Source: Arthrobacter sp. DNA4
GTDB taxonomy: Bacteria; Actinomycetota; Actinomycetes; Actinomycetales; Micrococcaceae
Direction: 5' to 3'
DNA: 64,000 nucleotides
Assembly: GCF_024362385.1 (NCBI RefSeq)
Contig: NZ_CP101466.1
Location: 2,542,001-2,606,000 of the forward strand
Positions 55,958 to 64,000 of the stretch are shown in pieces. Made by a program: the position numbers and the translations under genes. Every line of letters starts with the position of its first letter. Positions within the stretch are counted from its first letter, which is position 1. The notes below the pieces were generated by a model, which worked only from the letters and a program-made list of their open reading frames with translations, ran no database searches and had not been told where the DNA came from.

Positions 55958-56827
55958 GTGGCTGCAGTAATTCTCCGCTGCGACGCCGACACGCTGCGTC
56001 GCTGGAACTACCGTGCCGCCGTCGCGCAGGTATCCGGGTCCGGAACCTTCCTGGACCGCTGGCACACCGGCTTCCGTCCTGACGTCAGTCCGGGAACCGA
56101 GGCCTGGCTCCTCCTGGAGGGAAGCAATGACGCCGCGAGCGGCCTGATCGGCCACGGGTTCGTGACGTCCGAGCCGTACCAGGCTGCCGCCGGTGTGGAG
56201 GCCGTCTCCCTTGGCTGGTTCTTCGCGCTGGCTTTGGATTCACTCCTGCCGCTCGGCGAGCAGATCCGTCCCGGCATCCTGGTCGGCGCCCTCCCCAACG
56301 GCCTGCGCGCCAGCCTGAAGGACCCGTCCGTGGTGACCCTGCCGCCGTCGTCCGTGCCTGTACTGCGCCGGCTGTGGCGGGACCACGGGCCGTCGACGGC
56401 GGACCCTGCGCAGGTGGCGGGCGGAACCTTCCCGCCGGACGCCGTCAGCACCATCCAGGTGAACCGCTACGAGCGGGATGCCGATGCGCGCCGGGCCTGC
56501 CTGGCCTTCCATGGCACGTCGTGCGCCTCCTGCGGCTTCTCATTCGAGTCCGTCTACGGCGGGGCGGGGACAGGGGTGATGGGCGTCCACCACCTGGCTC
56601 CCCCAGCGATGCTTGACGGCCCTTATCAGCTTGACCCCATTGCCGACCTCGTTCCGCTCTGCCACAACTGCCATGCCGTGGCGCACAGCGCAAGCCCGCC
56701 GCTGACCGTGACCGAACTCCGAAGCATCATCTCCGCGGTAAGCCATGTGAAGGGTGAGGTGGTCACGGAGGTGGCACTCCGGGCGCAGGAGGATGCACGG
56801 CGGATCCTCGATGGCGGCCAGGCGTAG
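55958..56827 (+). CDS. HNH endonuclease-domain protein
   Basis: A 289-residue protein whose C-terminal half holds an HNH zinc module: CASCGF, GVMGVHHLAP (catalytic His) and DLVPLCHNCHAVAH. The N-terminal 170 residues are unrecognised, possibly a recognition domain. Similar proteins belong to restriction or defence systems; no methylase or partner lies beside it. GTG 55958 start; ATG 55951 is in another frame. Confidence 0.82.
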   Translation: MAAVILRCDADTLRRWNYRAAVAQVSGSGTFLDRWHTGFRPDVSPGTEAWLLLEGSNDAASGLIGHGFVTSEPYQAAAGVEAVSLGWFFALALDSLLPLGEQIRPGILVGALPNGLRASLKDPSVVTLPPSSVPVLRRLWRDHGPSTADPAQVAGGTFPPDAVSTIQVNRYERDADARRACLAFHGTSCASCGFSFESVYGGAGTGVMGVHHLAPPAMLDGPYQLDPIADLVPLCHNCHAVAHSASPPLTVTELRSIISAVSHVKGEVVTEVALRAQEDARRILDGGQA

Positions 56828-56857
56828 GTTCCATGAGCTGGCGGTAAAATTGCAGGG

Positions 56858-57947
56858 ATGACGTTGGCCGCCCGTTCCGCCGGGGCGTTGCCCTTTGCGC
56901 GGAAAGCCCGCAGTGTAATGCGCCGCGTACCCGTGTGGGCGTGGCGCCTCTTGATGCGCTCGGTCAGCGCCCGCGAGCAGGCGCGGTTCAATACGGACCC
57001 AATCACTGCGGTGGCTTACACGCACGACATTGACTACGTGGGCGATGGCCTCCGTTCCCACCGCCTCGACATACTGGCGCCGCTAAACCCGGCACCCCGG
57101 TCTGCGGCGGAGGGGACGTGGTAGCCGAGGGGACGTGACCGGCCGACTGCTTCCCGTTTACGTGTACTTCCACGGCGGAGGCTGGACGTCCGGTGACAAG
57201 GCAGCGCTGACCAAGTACTGCGCCAACCAGGTGCTGGGCGGGATGGTGGTGGTCAACGTCAACTACCGGCACGCACCCAGGTTCCACATGGGACACGTGC
57301 TTGAGGATGCCAACGCCGCCGTCGCGTGGGTCGCCGCCAACATCGAGGGATACGGCGGGGATCCCGGGCGCCTGGTGCTGGGAGGGGACTCAGCCGGCGG
57401 CCAGATCGCTGCTTTGCTGACCGCTGCCAGCCTGCGCCCCGAATTGGCGGCGCACTACTCCCTGCGGCCCGCTGTTCCCGCCGCGCATCTGAAAGGGCTT
57501 GTTCAACACTGCAGTGCAGTGGATTTCTCGGTTTTCTTTGAGGCCGGGTTTGTCCTCAGCCTCAATTTCGTCCGTATGCTCCTCCCTGCCGCGGCGTCGG
57601 CAGCGGATCCGGAGGCAACGGCTCCGTCCGAAGGCGGCAGCCACGGGCCGTCGCCGACCCGCACGACCAGTGCGCCGCTAAGGGTTGCCGCCGGCTTCCT
57701 GTCCCCGATCGAATGGCTGGACGGGAGCCATCCCCCCGTGCTCGTCACCACCTCCGAGCGGGATTACTTCTACCAGGCGAACTTGAACTTCATCGACCGG
57801 CTTCAGCAGCACGGCATTCCCGTGGATACCCTGATCTACCCCTGGAACAGCGCTAACACTGAGCACACGTGGCAACAGGATTACCGCTACCCGGAATCCC
57901 AGGAGGTGTACCGGCGCCTGCACGCATTCGTCCGTGATGTTGCCTGA
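56858..57947 (+). pseudogene. alpha/beta hydrolase (lipase/HSL type), interrupted near 57087-57124
   Basis: The N-terminal frame (56858-57124, 88 residues, ending HRLDILAPLNP) and the C-terminal frame (from about 57087, with LPVYVYFHGGGWTSGDK (oxyanion HGGGW) and VLGGDSAGGQIAALL (nucleophile GDSAG)) together give an HSL-type hydrolase of about 360 residues. The frames differ by one base near a 17-bp tandem near-duplication of GAGGGGACGTG (57110-57120 and 57127-57137). As written, the N-terminal cap is separated from the catalytic core, though the core could start at a GTG at 57135. Confidence 0.72.
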
Positions 57948-58006
57948 CTGACCGCCGCTTCCTCCCGGTCCTGACGAAGGTCAACGGGCTGGACTATGTT
58001 TGGACC

Positions 58007-58954
58007 ATGCCGGAGCCGGATCAAGAAGACTGCGGGGTCAACCTTGACGAGTTTGGTTCCGCCCGCGTGGATGCCGCCGCGAGGCTGGATGCGGAGCTCG
58101 GTGACGTGGACTGGTTCGTGCCGCCTCCCGGCGCGGTCCACTGCAGCATCGACGTTCCCAGTGGCCAACTGGCCGCCATGGCGCTGGGCGACCCCGGTGA
58201 TCCCGGCGTTGTTCTGGTTCCCGGCGCCACGGGGTCCAAAGAGGATTTTTCACTCATGATGCCCGACCTCGCCAACGCCGGCTACTTCACCCTGAGCTAT
58301 GACCTGGCGGGCCAGTACCAGTCCGCAGCAGCGGGCCCGGAGAGGCTGGTGCCGCCCAGAAAGCACTATGACTACCGGCTCTTCGTGGACGACTTCCTGG
58401 CGGTCCTTGAAACGGCCACTGCCCCTGTCCATGTTGTGGCTTACTCCTTCGCGGGCATCATAGCCCAGCTGGCCTATGTGGAGCGGCCCGAGCTCTTCAG
58501 GTCCCTTACCCTGCTCAGCTGCCCGCCGGAGCCGGGCCACAGCTTCAGGGGCGTCAGCCGCATTGGCCGGTTCAGCACGTGGGTAAATGGCCGGGCCGTC
58601 GCTGCCCTGCTGATCTGGGGCATCCGCAGCGGCAGGGTGGCCCACGTACCAGCGGGAAGGCAACGGTTCGTGGACTACCGTTTCCGCTTCACGCGCCGCG
58701 AGTCCGTGCGCGACATCTACACACTGATGCAGAACGTTCCGGACCTTCGGCAACGACTCGCCGAGGCGCCCTTGACCAAGTTCGTGGCGGTCGGGGAACA
58801 CGACCTGTGGCCGCTCCAGCTTCACCGCCTGTTCGCGCAGTCCATCCGGGCCCGGATCGGGGTCTACAGGGGTGGGCACAGTCCATGCGAAACGTCGCCG
58901 CATGAGCTCAGCCGGGACCTCCTGGCCCTTTATGCCAAGGCAGAGGAAGGGTGA
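58007..58954 (+). CDS. alpha/beta hydrolase
   Basis: A 315-residue protein of the alpha/beta hydrolase fold: VLVPGATGSKEDF (oxyanion region), VVAYSFAGIIAQLAY (nucleophile Ser in A-Y-S-F-A, not the usual G-x-S-x-G), a Phe/Arg-rich cap, and a late VGEHDLWPL (Asp) and GGHSPCE (His). The triad seems intact. Substrate unknown. Confidence 0.85.
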   Translation: MPEPDQEDCGVNLDEFGSARVDAAARLDAELGDVDWFVPPPGAVHCSIDVPSGQLAAMALGDPGDPGVVLVPGATGSKEDFSLMMPDLANAGYFTLSYDLAGQYQSAAAGPERLVPPRKHYDYRLFVDDFLAVLETATAPVHVVAYSFAGIIAQLAYVERPELFRSLTLLSCPPEPGHSFRGVSRIGRFSTWVNGRAVAALLIWGIRSGRVAHVPAGRQRFVDYRFRFTRRESVRDIYTLMQNVPDLRQRLAEAPLTKFVAVGEHDLWPLQLHRLFAQSIRARIGVYRGGHSPCETSPHELSRDLLALYAKAEEG

Positions 58955-58977
58955 AAGATTACCCGCGGATGCTACCG

Positions 58978-59712
58978 CTACCGGCGGGAATGTTCGCGTC
59001 GGCGGCGCAGGGGTGGCTGGTACCGGAATTCGACGCGAAACGTGACCAGCGACATTACGAGCCGGCGTTTGAACGCGGACCAACTGGTGAAGGGGCGCGC
59101 GGATACGCCCACTCGAAGCGTGGGATCGTAAATGACATCCATCTCCGGCCGGAGCCGGTAGGAGATGTCCAAGTCGTCGTGGACCAGCGCGTTGTCCCGG
59201 ACAACTGTTGTCCGGATGCCGGCCCACAGTTCCCGGTGAAGCGCGAAGTTGGATCCATAGACGGGAGGATGGCCCAACAGAAAGCCAATCAGTCCGAAGT
59301 AACCGCCCAGGAGCAGGCACCGGCCGGTCAGGCGGGCCAAGAAGTTTCCACCATGGAAGTCGCCGGGCCCGGTAACGGCGGTGAGGGGTCCGGAAGCGAG
59401 GAGGATCTGTTCGATGCGCTCGAGCCAATCCGACGGCGGCCGCGAGTCAGTGTCCAGTCTGGCGATGATTGCGCCTGCCGCCGCATCAAAACCCGCCGCA
59501 GCCGTGGCCGGAATGCCCGGCAGATCCACAGGTAACCGCCGCACACCGGCGGCGGCACAAATGTTGGCAGTGTCATCGGTGCTGGCGTTGTCCACCACGA
59601 TGATCTCGTCCGCAGGCCTGGTCTGCACGGCCAGCAGGGCCAGGCAGGCCCTCAACTCACTGGCGTCATTGCGCGTCGGAATGACCACGGAGATGGGAAT
59701 GACGGCGTCCAT
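58978..59712 (-). CDS. family 2 glycosyltransferase
   Basis: A 244-residue GT-A transferase: SVVIPTRNDASELRACL at the start, IVVDNASTDDT, the metal-binding DTDS (ARLDTDSRPPS) and a later DDLDISYRL catalytic region. There is no membrane anchor; C-terminal residues are basic. It transfers a sugar to an unknown acceptor. Confidence 0.9.
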   Translation of the reverse strand: MDAVIPISVVIPTRNDASELRACLALLAVQTRPADEIIVVDNASTDDTANICAAAGVRRLPVDLPGIPATAAAGFDAAAGAIIARLDTDSRPPSDWLERIEQILLASGPLTAVTGPGDFHGGNFLARLTGRCLLLGGYFGLIGFLLGHPPVYGSNFALHRELWAGIRTTVVRDNALVHDDLDISYRLRPEMDVIYDPTLRVGVSARPFTSWSAFKRRLVMSLVTFRVEFRYQPPLRRRREHSRR

Positions 59713-59726
59713 GCCCGGCAGCCTAT

Positions 59727-60335
59727 CTAGGTTTGCGCCGTTCCGGCACGCTCGCGGATGTTCAGCAGCATCTTGCGCATCATCCAGATGTCACCGAACT
59801 CCACAAGCGCGGAGAAGGCCAGTGTCGGGGAGAGCCACCGGTATCGGGAGCGGATACGGCTGACAAGCCGGGTTGAGCCTTCCGTGAGGGGGTCAAGCTG
59901 CCACGTCCAGCTGGTGTCCCCGGGAGTGCCCCAGACCATGGACCGCGGAGGCTGCATCGCGCGGACCGGGATGCCGTGTTTGCCGTCGGGACTCATGGGC
60001 ACGATGTCGCCCACCGCCAGGTTCTGCAGTTCCGGGATGATGCGCCGTGCGCTCGGCCGCCCGAGGTTATCGAGGAGGTCGTAGCTGTACCAGCCGCCGC
60101 GGGTAACTCCGGCCTGCACCAGCCACGGCCAGACCCTCTCCGGCGGTGCGGCGATGGTGATGGCACGGGTGGCGTTGAAGGTCGGCTTGGGCACGAGGTC
60201 ATCGCCCGGCAGTGGCCTGGAAACCTCTTCCGGCGTGGCACCCCAGGTGAGCTGCCATTGGCGAACCCAGCGGACATAGACGACAGCCGCGGCCGCAGCC
60301 ACCAGGACAGGGACCAATCGCGTGCCGGATCGCAT
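59727..60335 (-). CDS. SRPBCC (START-like) domain protein with N-terminal membrane anchor
   Basis: A 202-residue protein: an N-terminal TM segment (LVPVLVAAAAAVVYV), then a START-like hydrophobic-ligand fold beginning TRAITIAAPPERVWPWLVQAGVTRGGWYSYD and ending with a helix. Members bind lipids or polyketides. ATG 60335 has GGGGA just upstream. Confidence 0.8.
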   Translation of the reverse strand: MRSGTRLVPVLVAAAAAVVYVRWVRQWQLTWGATPEEVSRPLPGDDLVPKPTFNATRAITIAAPPERVWPWLVQAGVTRGGWYSYDLLDNLGRPSARRIIPELQNLAVGDIVPMSPDGKHGIPVRAMQPPRSMVWGTPGDTSWTWQLDPLTEGSTRLVSRIRSRYRWLSPTLAFSALVEFGDIWMMRKMLLNIRERAGTAQT

Positions 60336-60542
60336 TCCCCAAGTCTGGCAACAACGGCCTGCCGGGTCCCAGTGCCGAATGTCCCTTCGGATCGAGCCGC
60401 TGCGGACAGGGCACCGGTACAGATCCACTGAACCGCGGCTTCCCGGGACCACGGCATCAGGGCTAGGATCTTTCGGCACACTCTAACACCTGGGCGTGAG
60501 TCAGCGGCAGAGGGGAAAACCGACGTGGCCGGAGGCACCGGA

Positions 60543-61043
60543 ATGAACGGCCCGCACTGGCGGCGGGTGCTGGCAACACTGGGCAATGCTGATGCGAGGA
60601 TTGCATACGCCCAGATAGTGCTGGGTGCGGCGGCCAAGGACGTCCTGCCTGAGCTGAAGGAACAGCGGCGGGTACGGGCCCTCGTAGCACTGACTGAGTC
60701 GGGGCTCGTTCAACAGCACGCATCGGGTGAGTTGGTGGCACAGGACTCGATATTCCGCGACTTGCTGGCCCAGCAGCCACGCCGGCAGCCGCGGACTGGG
60801 CTGGACAGATTCATGCGGCTGGGGCGGATCGAGCGATACCCCGCGAACGTTGCCGAGCGGCGGGCCCTGTTGGCAAAGATCGCCAACGAGATCATCGAAC
60901 CTGGCGAAACGCTGACGGAGCGGCAAATCAACGAGCGGCTGCTCAGCTATACCGACGACATCGTCCTGCTCCGCCGCTACTTGGTCGACTTCGGCCTTTT
61001 GCAGCGCACGCCCACGGGCTCTTCATACTCCTTGGTGGAGTAG
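60543..61043 (+). CDS. DUF2087-domain protein
   Basis: A 166-residue protein. The C-terminal part (LDRFMRLGRIERYPANVAERRALL, ERQINERLLSYTDDIVLLRRYLVDFGLLQRT) is the DUF2087 helix-turn-helix-like module often linked to metalloregulators; the N-terminal half is helical. ATG 60543 is preceded by CGGAGG. Confidence 0.82.
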   Translation: MNGPHWRRVLATLGNADARIAYAQIVLGAAAKDVLPELKEQRRVRALVALTESGLVQQHASGELVAQDSIFRDLLAQQPRRQPRTGLDRFMRLGRIERYPANVAERRALLAKIANEIIEPGETLTERQINERLLSYTDDIVLLRRYLVDFGLLQRTPTGSSYSLVE

Positions 61044-61085
61044 CCAGCCCCGTGCCCTTTGACGGAGTGCAGTAGCTTGGAGCGC

Positions 61086-61571
61086 ATGAGCGACTCGTCA
61101 CGTGTGAAGCCGGGAGGCGCTATGAAGGGGGCCGTGGCTTTCGGCGCGGTCGCGCTGTTGTGCGTTGTGGCAGGCGGGTTGGTTGCGGCAGTCACCGGTC
61201 CGCTCCATCTTGAACATGGGTCGTGGGCAGCTGCGTACCTGGTGCTCGTCGGAGGAGTGGCACAGGGGGCTTTGGGCATTGCCCAGTACTTCCTGGCGCC
61301 GAAACGCCTTACCGGCTGGAAAAGCGTTGCGGAGCTGGTGGCATGGAACGGCGCCTCCGCTGCAGTCATCGGGGGGACATTAATCGGCAACCCATGGGTT
61401 GTCGATGCCGGCGGGGCGCTGCTGGTTGTTGCGCTGGCATTGATGTTCCGGACCGTGCAAGGTCGGGGCGCAACGTCCGGTTGGCCTCTTTGGGGATACC
61501 GGGCCCTGCTGGTAGTGATCGCCGTCAGCATACCTATCGGGCTGGTGCTGGCTCATTTGCGTGCTCCGTGA
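61086..61571 (+). CDS. multi-pass membrane hypothetical protein
   Basis: A 161-residue protein with four hydrophobic spans (about 14-36, 45-68, 80-105 and 125-150). No recognised family. Follows the DUF2087 gene in the same direction. Confidence 0.6.
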   Translation: MSDSSRVKPGGAMKGAVAFGAVALLCVVAGGLVAAVTGPLHLEHGSWAAAYLVLVGGVAQGALGIAQYFLAPKRLTGWKSVAELVAWNGASAAVIGGTLIGNPWVVDAGGALLVVALALMFRTVQGRGATSGWPLWGYRALLVVIAVSIPIGLVLAHLRAP

Positions 61572-61627
61572 ACTCCCCTGCGGCAGGGCAGACCCACCGC
61601 GGACCTTGTCTCCCCTAAAATACTCAC

Positions 61628-62182
61628 ATGCCTACACTTGTTCACGAGTTTGCCTGGCCGGATCGGGTCGTCATCGGCACCATCGGAGCTCCGGGTGCGC
61701 GCACGTTCTACCTGCAGGTACGCGCCGGTGCGCAGCTCGTGAGCATCGCCATGGAGAAGCAGCAATCGGCCCTGCTCGCCGAGAAGGTCGACGAAATACT
61801 CGACCAACTCATCACCCTCGAGGGGAACCCCTTCAGCGTTCCCACCGGCACGCCCATCGAGCTGGTTGACAACGATCCGCTTGAAACTGTTGAGGAGCAG
61901 TTCCGCACCGGCGCCATGGGCCTGGGCTGGGACCCAGCGACGGCGCAGGTGGTGATTGAGGCCTACCCCCTCACCGACGCCGATGCTGATGCGGACGACG
62001 AATCCCTGAACCAGGACGGGGCCGAGGCATCCGAGATGCTGTTGGTGCGGATGCCGGTGGGCACGGCCCGCGCCTTCACCAAGCGCACGCGTGAGGTAGT
62101 GGGCGCCGGGCGACCCCTCTGCCCGCTCTGCGGATACCCGATCGACGCCGAGGGGCACGTCTGCACTCCTCCGGAGATGTGA
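61628..62182 (+). CDS. DUF3090-family protein
   Basis: A 184-residue protein matching DUF3090: TFYLQVRAGAQLVSIAMEKQQ in the first half and a C-terminal zinc-like CPLCGYPIDAEGHVC. In actinobacteria the family often clusters with a phosphatase and a kinase-like gene, absent here. Function unknown. Confidence 0.85.
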   Translation: MPTLVHEFAWPDRVVIGTIGAPGARTFYLQVRAGAQLVSIAMEKQQSALLAEKVDEILDQLITLEGNPFSVPTGTPIELVDNDPLETVEEQFRTGAMGLGWDPATAQVVIEAYPLTDADADADDESLNQDGAEASEMLLVRMPVGTARAFTKRTREVVGAGRPLCPLCGYPIDAEGHVCTPPEM

Positions 62183-62206
62183 TTCCGGCGATCTGCCAGC
62201 CAAAGG

Positions 62207-62752
62207 CTACGGGGACGGGGACTGGGCGGCGTGCTGGATTTTCTGGAGGGTAGCCGGGCCGGCTGCAATTTGAATGACGCCGCCGTCTGAGTCCAGGGTG
62301 AGGATCCGGAAGTCCGACGGCACGTCCTGTTGATTGTCGTGGCGGTTAGCTTTCCGCACCGGGACGCCTGTTGTTCCAAGCCCGGTGAAAGCCTTGCTGC
62401 GGCCAGTGGGGATCAGCGTGTCGTCGACGATCGGCTGGAAATCGATCCGCTTATCGCCCGGCCTGGCAATCCCCATCTGCCAAATGCTGCTCAACGAGCC
62501 CGCCGATGAATCGGGGAATCGCAGGAAGACGACCAGGTTGCCGCGTTCATCAAGCTTCTCCGCCGTCGTCGGGAACCGTTTCGTCAGGAAGAACACCCCG
62601 CCACCGATCATCAGCGCGTAGAAAACGGCGTTGGAGATGGCGTCGTCGAGGCTTCCCCCGGCGATAAGTCCTGCCGCCAGAATGACGGCGCAGGCGACTG
62701 CACCAACCAGAGCGGCACGGAGCGCGGGATGCATCTCGCCCCACTTCCTCAT
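62207..62752 (-). CDS. membrane hypothetical protein
   Basis: A 181-residue protein with two N-terminal hydrophobic spans (about 12-30, 38-58) and a soluble C-terminal domain of unknown type (KRIDFQPIVDDTLIPTGRSK). Located between DUF3090 (convergent) and the PspA-like gene (co-directional, 46 bp). Confidence 0.6.
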   Translation of the reverse strand: MRKWGEMHPALRAALVGAVACAVILAAGLIAGGSLDDAISNAVFYALMIGGGVFFLTKRFPTTAEKLDERGNLVVFLRFPDSSAGSLSSIWQMGIARPGDKRIDFQPIVDDTLIPTGRSKAFTGLGTTGVPVRKANRHDNQQDVPSDFRILTLDSDGGVIQIAAGPATLQKIQHAAQSPSP

Positions 62753-62798
62753 GGCGCCATCCTAGGGGCAGAATCTTCCCGCAGCTACGGCTCTGTCC

Positions 62799-63536
62799 TC
62801 ACTCTTCCCGTGAGCCGAGGGCCTTACGGTCGCCCGCTTTGAGGGCCGCCAGCCGGGCTTCCACTTCGGTCTGCTCTCCGAGGTTTTCCAGGGAGGCGAA
62901 CTGGGCTTCAAGGGAGGAGGCAGCAAGTTCCTGCTGGCCGAGGACGGTGGCTTCCTGGCGGCGGACACTGTCCTCGTAACGGCCGATCGCCGATGCCGGG
63001 TCTCCGCCGCCCAGGGCTTTGAGGGCGTCGTTGACCTGGGACTGGGTGGCGGCGACCCGGGCACGGTTGACCAGCTCGTTGCGCTTTACGGTCAGTTCCC
63101 GGAGCTTGGCCCGCATCATGTCCAGGCCATTCTTCAGCTGGTCGACGACCTGGTTTTGCGCGGCCAATGTGGGCGCCTGGGACTTGGCGGTGGATTCGGC
63201 GGTCATTTGCCGGCCGAGGGCGAGCCTGGCCAGGGCGTCAAACTTGTCGGCGTCCGCGTTGTTGCCTGCGGCGCGGAACTCGTCGGCCTTGCGCGAGGCG
63301 GCTGCGGCCTTGCTGCCCCAGGTATTCGCGTCGTTCACTGCCCGCTTATAGTCATCTTCGGCCATCCGGAGGTTGCCGATCGTCTGCGCCGCGGCGGCCT
63401 CGGCTTCGCGGATGTTCTCCGAGTAATCCCGGATCATCTGGTCCAACATCTTCTGCGGATTTTCGGCTGAGTCCAGGAGGGTGTTCAGGTTGGCCTTGGC
63501 GAGCTGGGCAACGCGGGCGAAAATACTCTGCTTCAC
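62799..63536 (-). CDS. pspA: PspA/IM30 family protein
   Basis: A 245-residue coiled-coil protein of the IM30/Vipp1 type: N-terminal amphipathic helix (FARVAQLAKANLNTLLDSAENPQKMLDQMIRDYSE), then long helices over the whole length. It binds membranes and maintains them under stress (ESCRT-III-like assemblies). ATG 63536. Confidence 0.92.
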   Translation of the reverse strand: MKQSIFARVAQLAKANLNTLLDSAENPQKMLDQMIRDYSENIREAEAAAAQTIGNLRMAEDDYKRAVNDANTWGSKAAAASRKADEFRAAGNNADADKFDALARLALGRQMTAESTAKSQAPTLAAQNQVVDQLKNGLDMMRAKLRELTVKRNELVNRARVAATQSQVNDALKALGGGDPASAIGRYEDSVRRQEATVLGQQELAASSLEAQFASLENLGEQTEVEARLAALKAGDRKALGSREE

Positions 63537-63838
63537 GGGGTCTTTCTATCGTCGGTGGAATTCGCATCCTATCTGACCACCGTCATGCGGAAACCAGCGG
63601 TGTTGCCAGAGCCACTCTTGAGCGAACCTTGTGCCCATCGTGGGTTGCCGTTCAGTGACGGGCCCTATCGTTGAGGTCAAGATCCTGCCGCTGGGGCAGC
63701 GTCTGCACAGCGAGCCAGGGCCGGCGGCCGGAGCATCCCGAGACCGGATGCAGCCCCCCAATCCGCCGCCGGCCCCGTGCCCCTCGGCTGCGGGCCTGCA
63801 GGCGTTCCTCGCGGGAGTTGCCTGGATGGGAACGGCGA
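63537..63838. other. intergenic region of about 300 bp
   Basis: No gene, repeat or terminator that I can support. It contains the pspA upstream region and the downstream region of the partial gene at the right edge. Confidence 0.5.
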
Positions 63839-64000
63839 TCAGTCGGTGTCGCCCGGTCCCGTGGCTTCCTCCTCTGAGTCCTCAAGCAGCCACGCCATTG
63901 CCTTGTCCCGGGACGAGAAATACCTGACCGGGAATCCGGTCGGCGCCAGGGGGAGGCGGAACATGGCGATGACGCGATCAACGGGAGAGGAACCCAGCAA
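63839..64000 (-). CDS. C-terminal part of an unrecognised protein (STAS/SEC14-like?)
   Basis: The last 53 residues of a protein entering from the right edge. The end reads VRYFSSRDKAMAWLLEDSEE, which resembles the C-terminal helix of small STAS-like or DUF7793-type proteins. The stop is at 63839-63841. Confidence 0.5.
   Translation of the reverse strand: MLGSSPVDRVIAMFRLPLAPTGFPVRYFSSRDKAMAWLLEDSEEEATGPGDTD

Overview
The window is high-GC, densely coded DNA from an actinobacterium, most likely of the Micrococcaceae (Arthrobacter/Pseudarthrobacter type). This rests on the thrS - HIT - phosphatidylinositol-phosphate synthase cluster, a mycoredoxin, a DinB/mycothiol-type enzyme, an actinobacterial-type LexA box, frequent GTG starts with strong Shine-Dalgarno sites, and a c-di-AMP (ydaO-type) riboswitch in front of a LysM-NlpC/P60 wall hydrolase. 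I see no tRNA or rRNA genes, transposases, phage genes or CRISPR arrays.

Layout. 1-24.5 kb is ordinary chromosomal backbone: the start of pdxS, pgsA, HIT, thrS, a damage-inducible DUF6504-dnaE2 pair behind a LexA box, chorismate mutase, SRAP peptidase, mycoredoxin, lipoate ligase-like protein, a PadR/ABC1-kinase pair, several small enzymes, two cell-wall hydrolases, selO and rnz. 24.7-55.1 kb is a stress/dormancy island. It holds six universal stress proteins, four P-type ATPases, PEP synthase, Hsp20, a pyridoxamine-phosphate-oxidase-like protein, a hemerythrin protein, a polysaccharide deacetylase and many small conserved proteins of unknown function. At its centre sits a DosR/DevR-like response regulator convergent with a DosS/DevS-like GAF histidine kinase. 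55-64 kb returns to miscellaneous genes (HNH nuclease, two alpha/beta hydrolases, glycosyltransferase, DUF3090, PspA/IM30).

The main observation is that the island is tied together by one repeated near-palindrome with consensus GGGACC-TTT-GGCCCT, closely related to the mycobacterial DosR box. I located about seventeen copies between 25.9 and 54.2 kb. Almost all are intergenic, typically 30-90 bp upstream of a start codon and often in divergent promoter regions, including in front of the regulator itself. I found no convincing copy in the rest of the window. The inferred picture is an oxygen/redox-responsive regulon, comparable to mycobacterial DosR and Streptomyces OsdR, that switches on nucleotide-binding stress proteins, ion pumps, a chaperone and PEP synthase.

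Four genes are disrupted: the ABC1 kinase, a thioesterase and an alpha/beta hydrolase by frameshifts, and the C-terminus of one P-type ATPase by an in-frame stop. Whether these are real decay or sequence errors cannot be told from the sequence alone.
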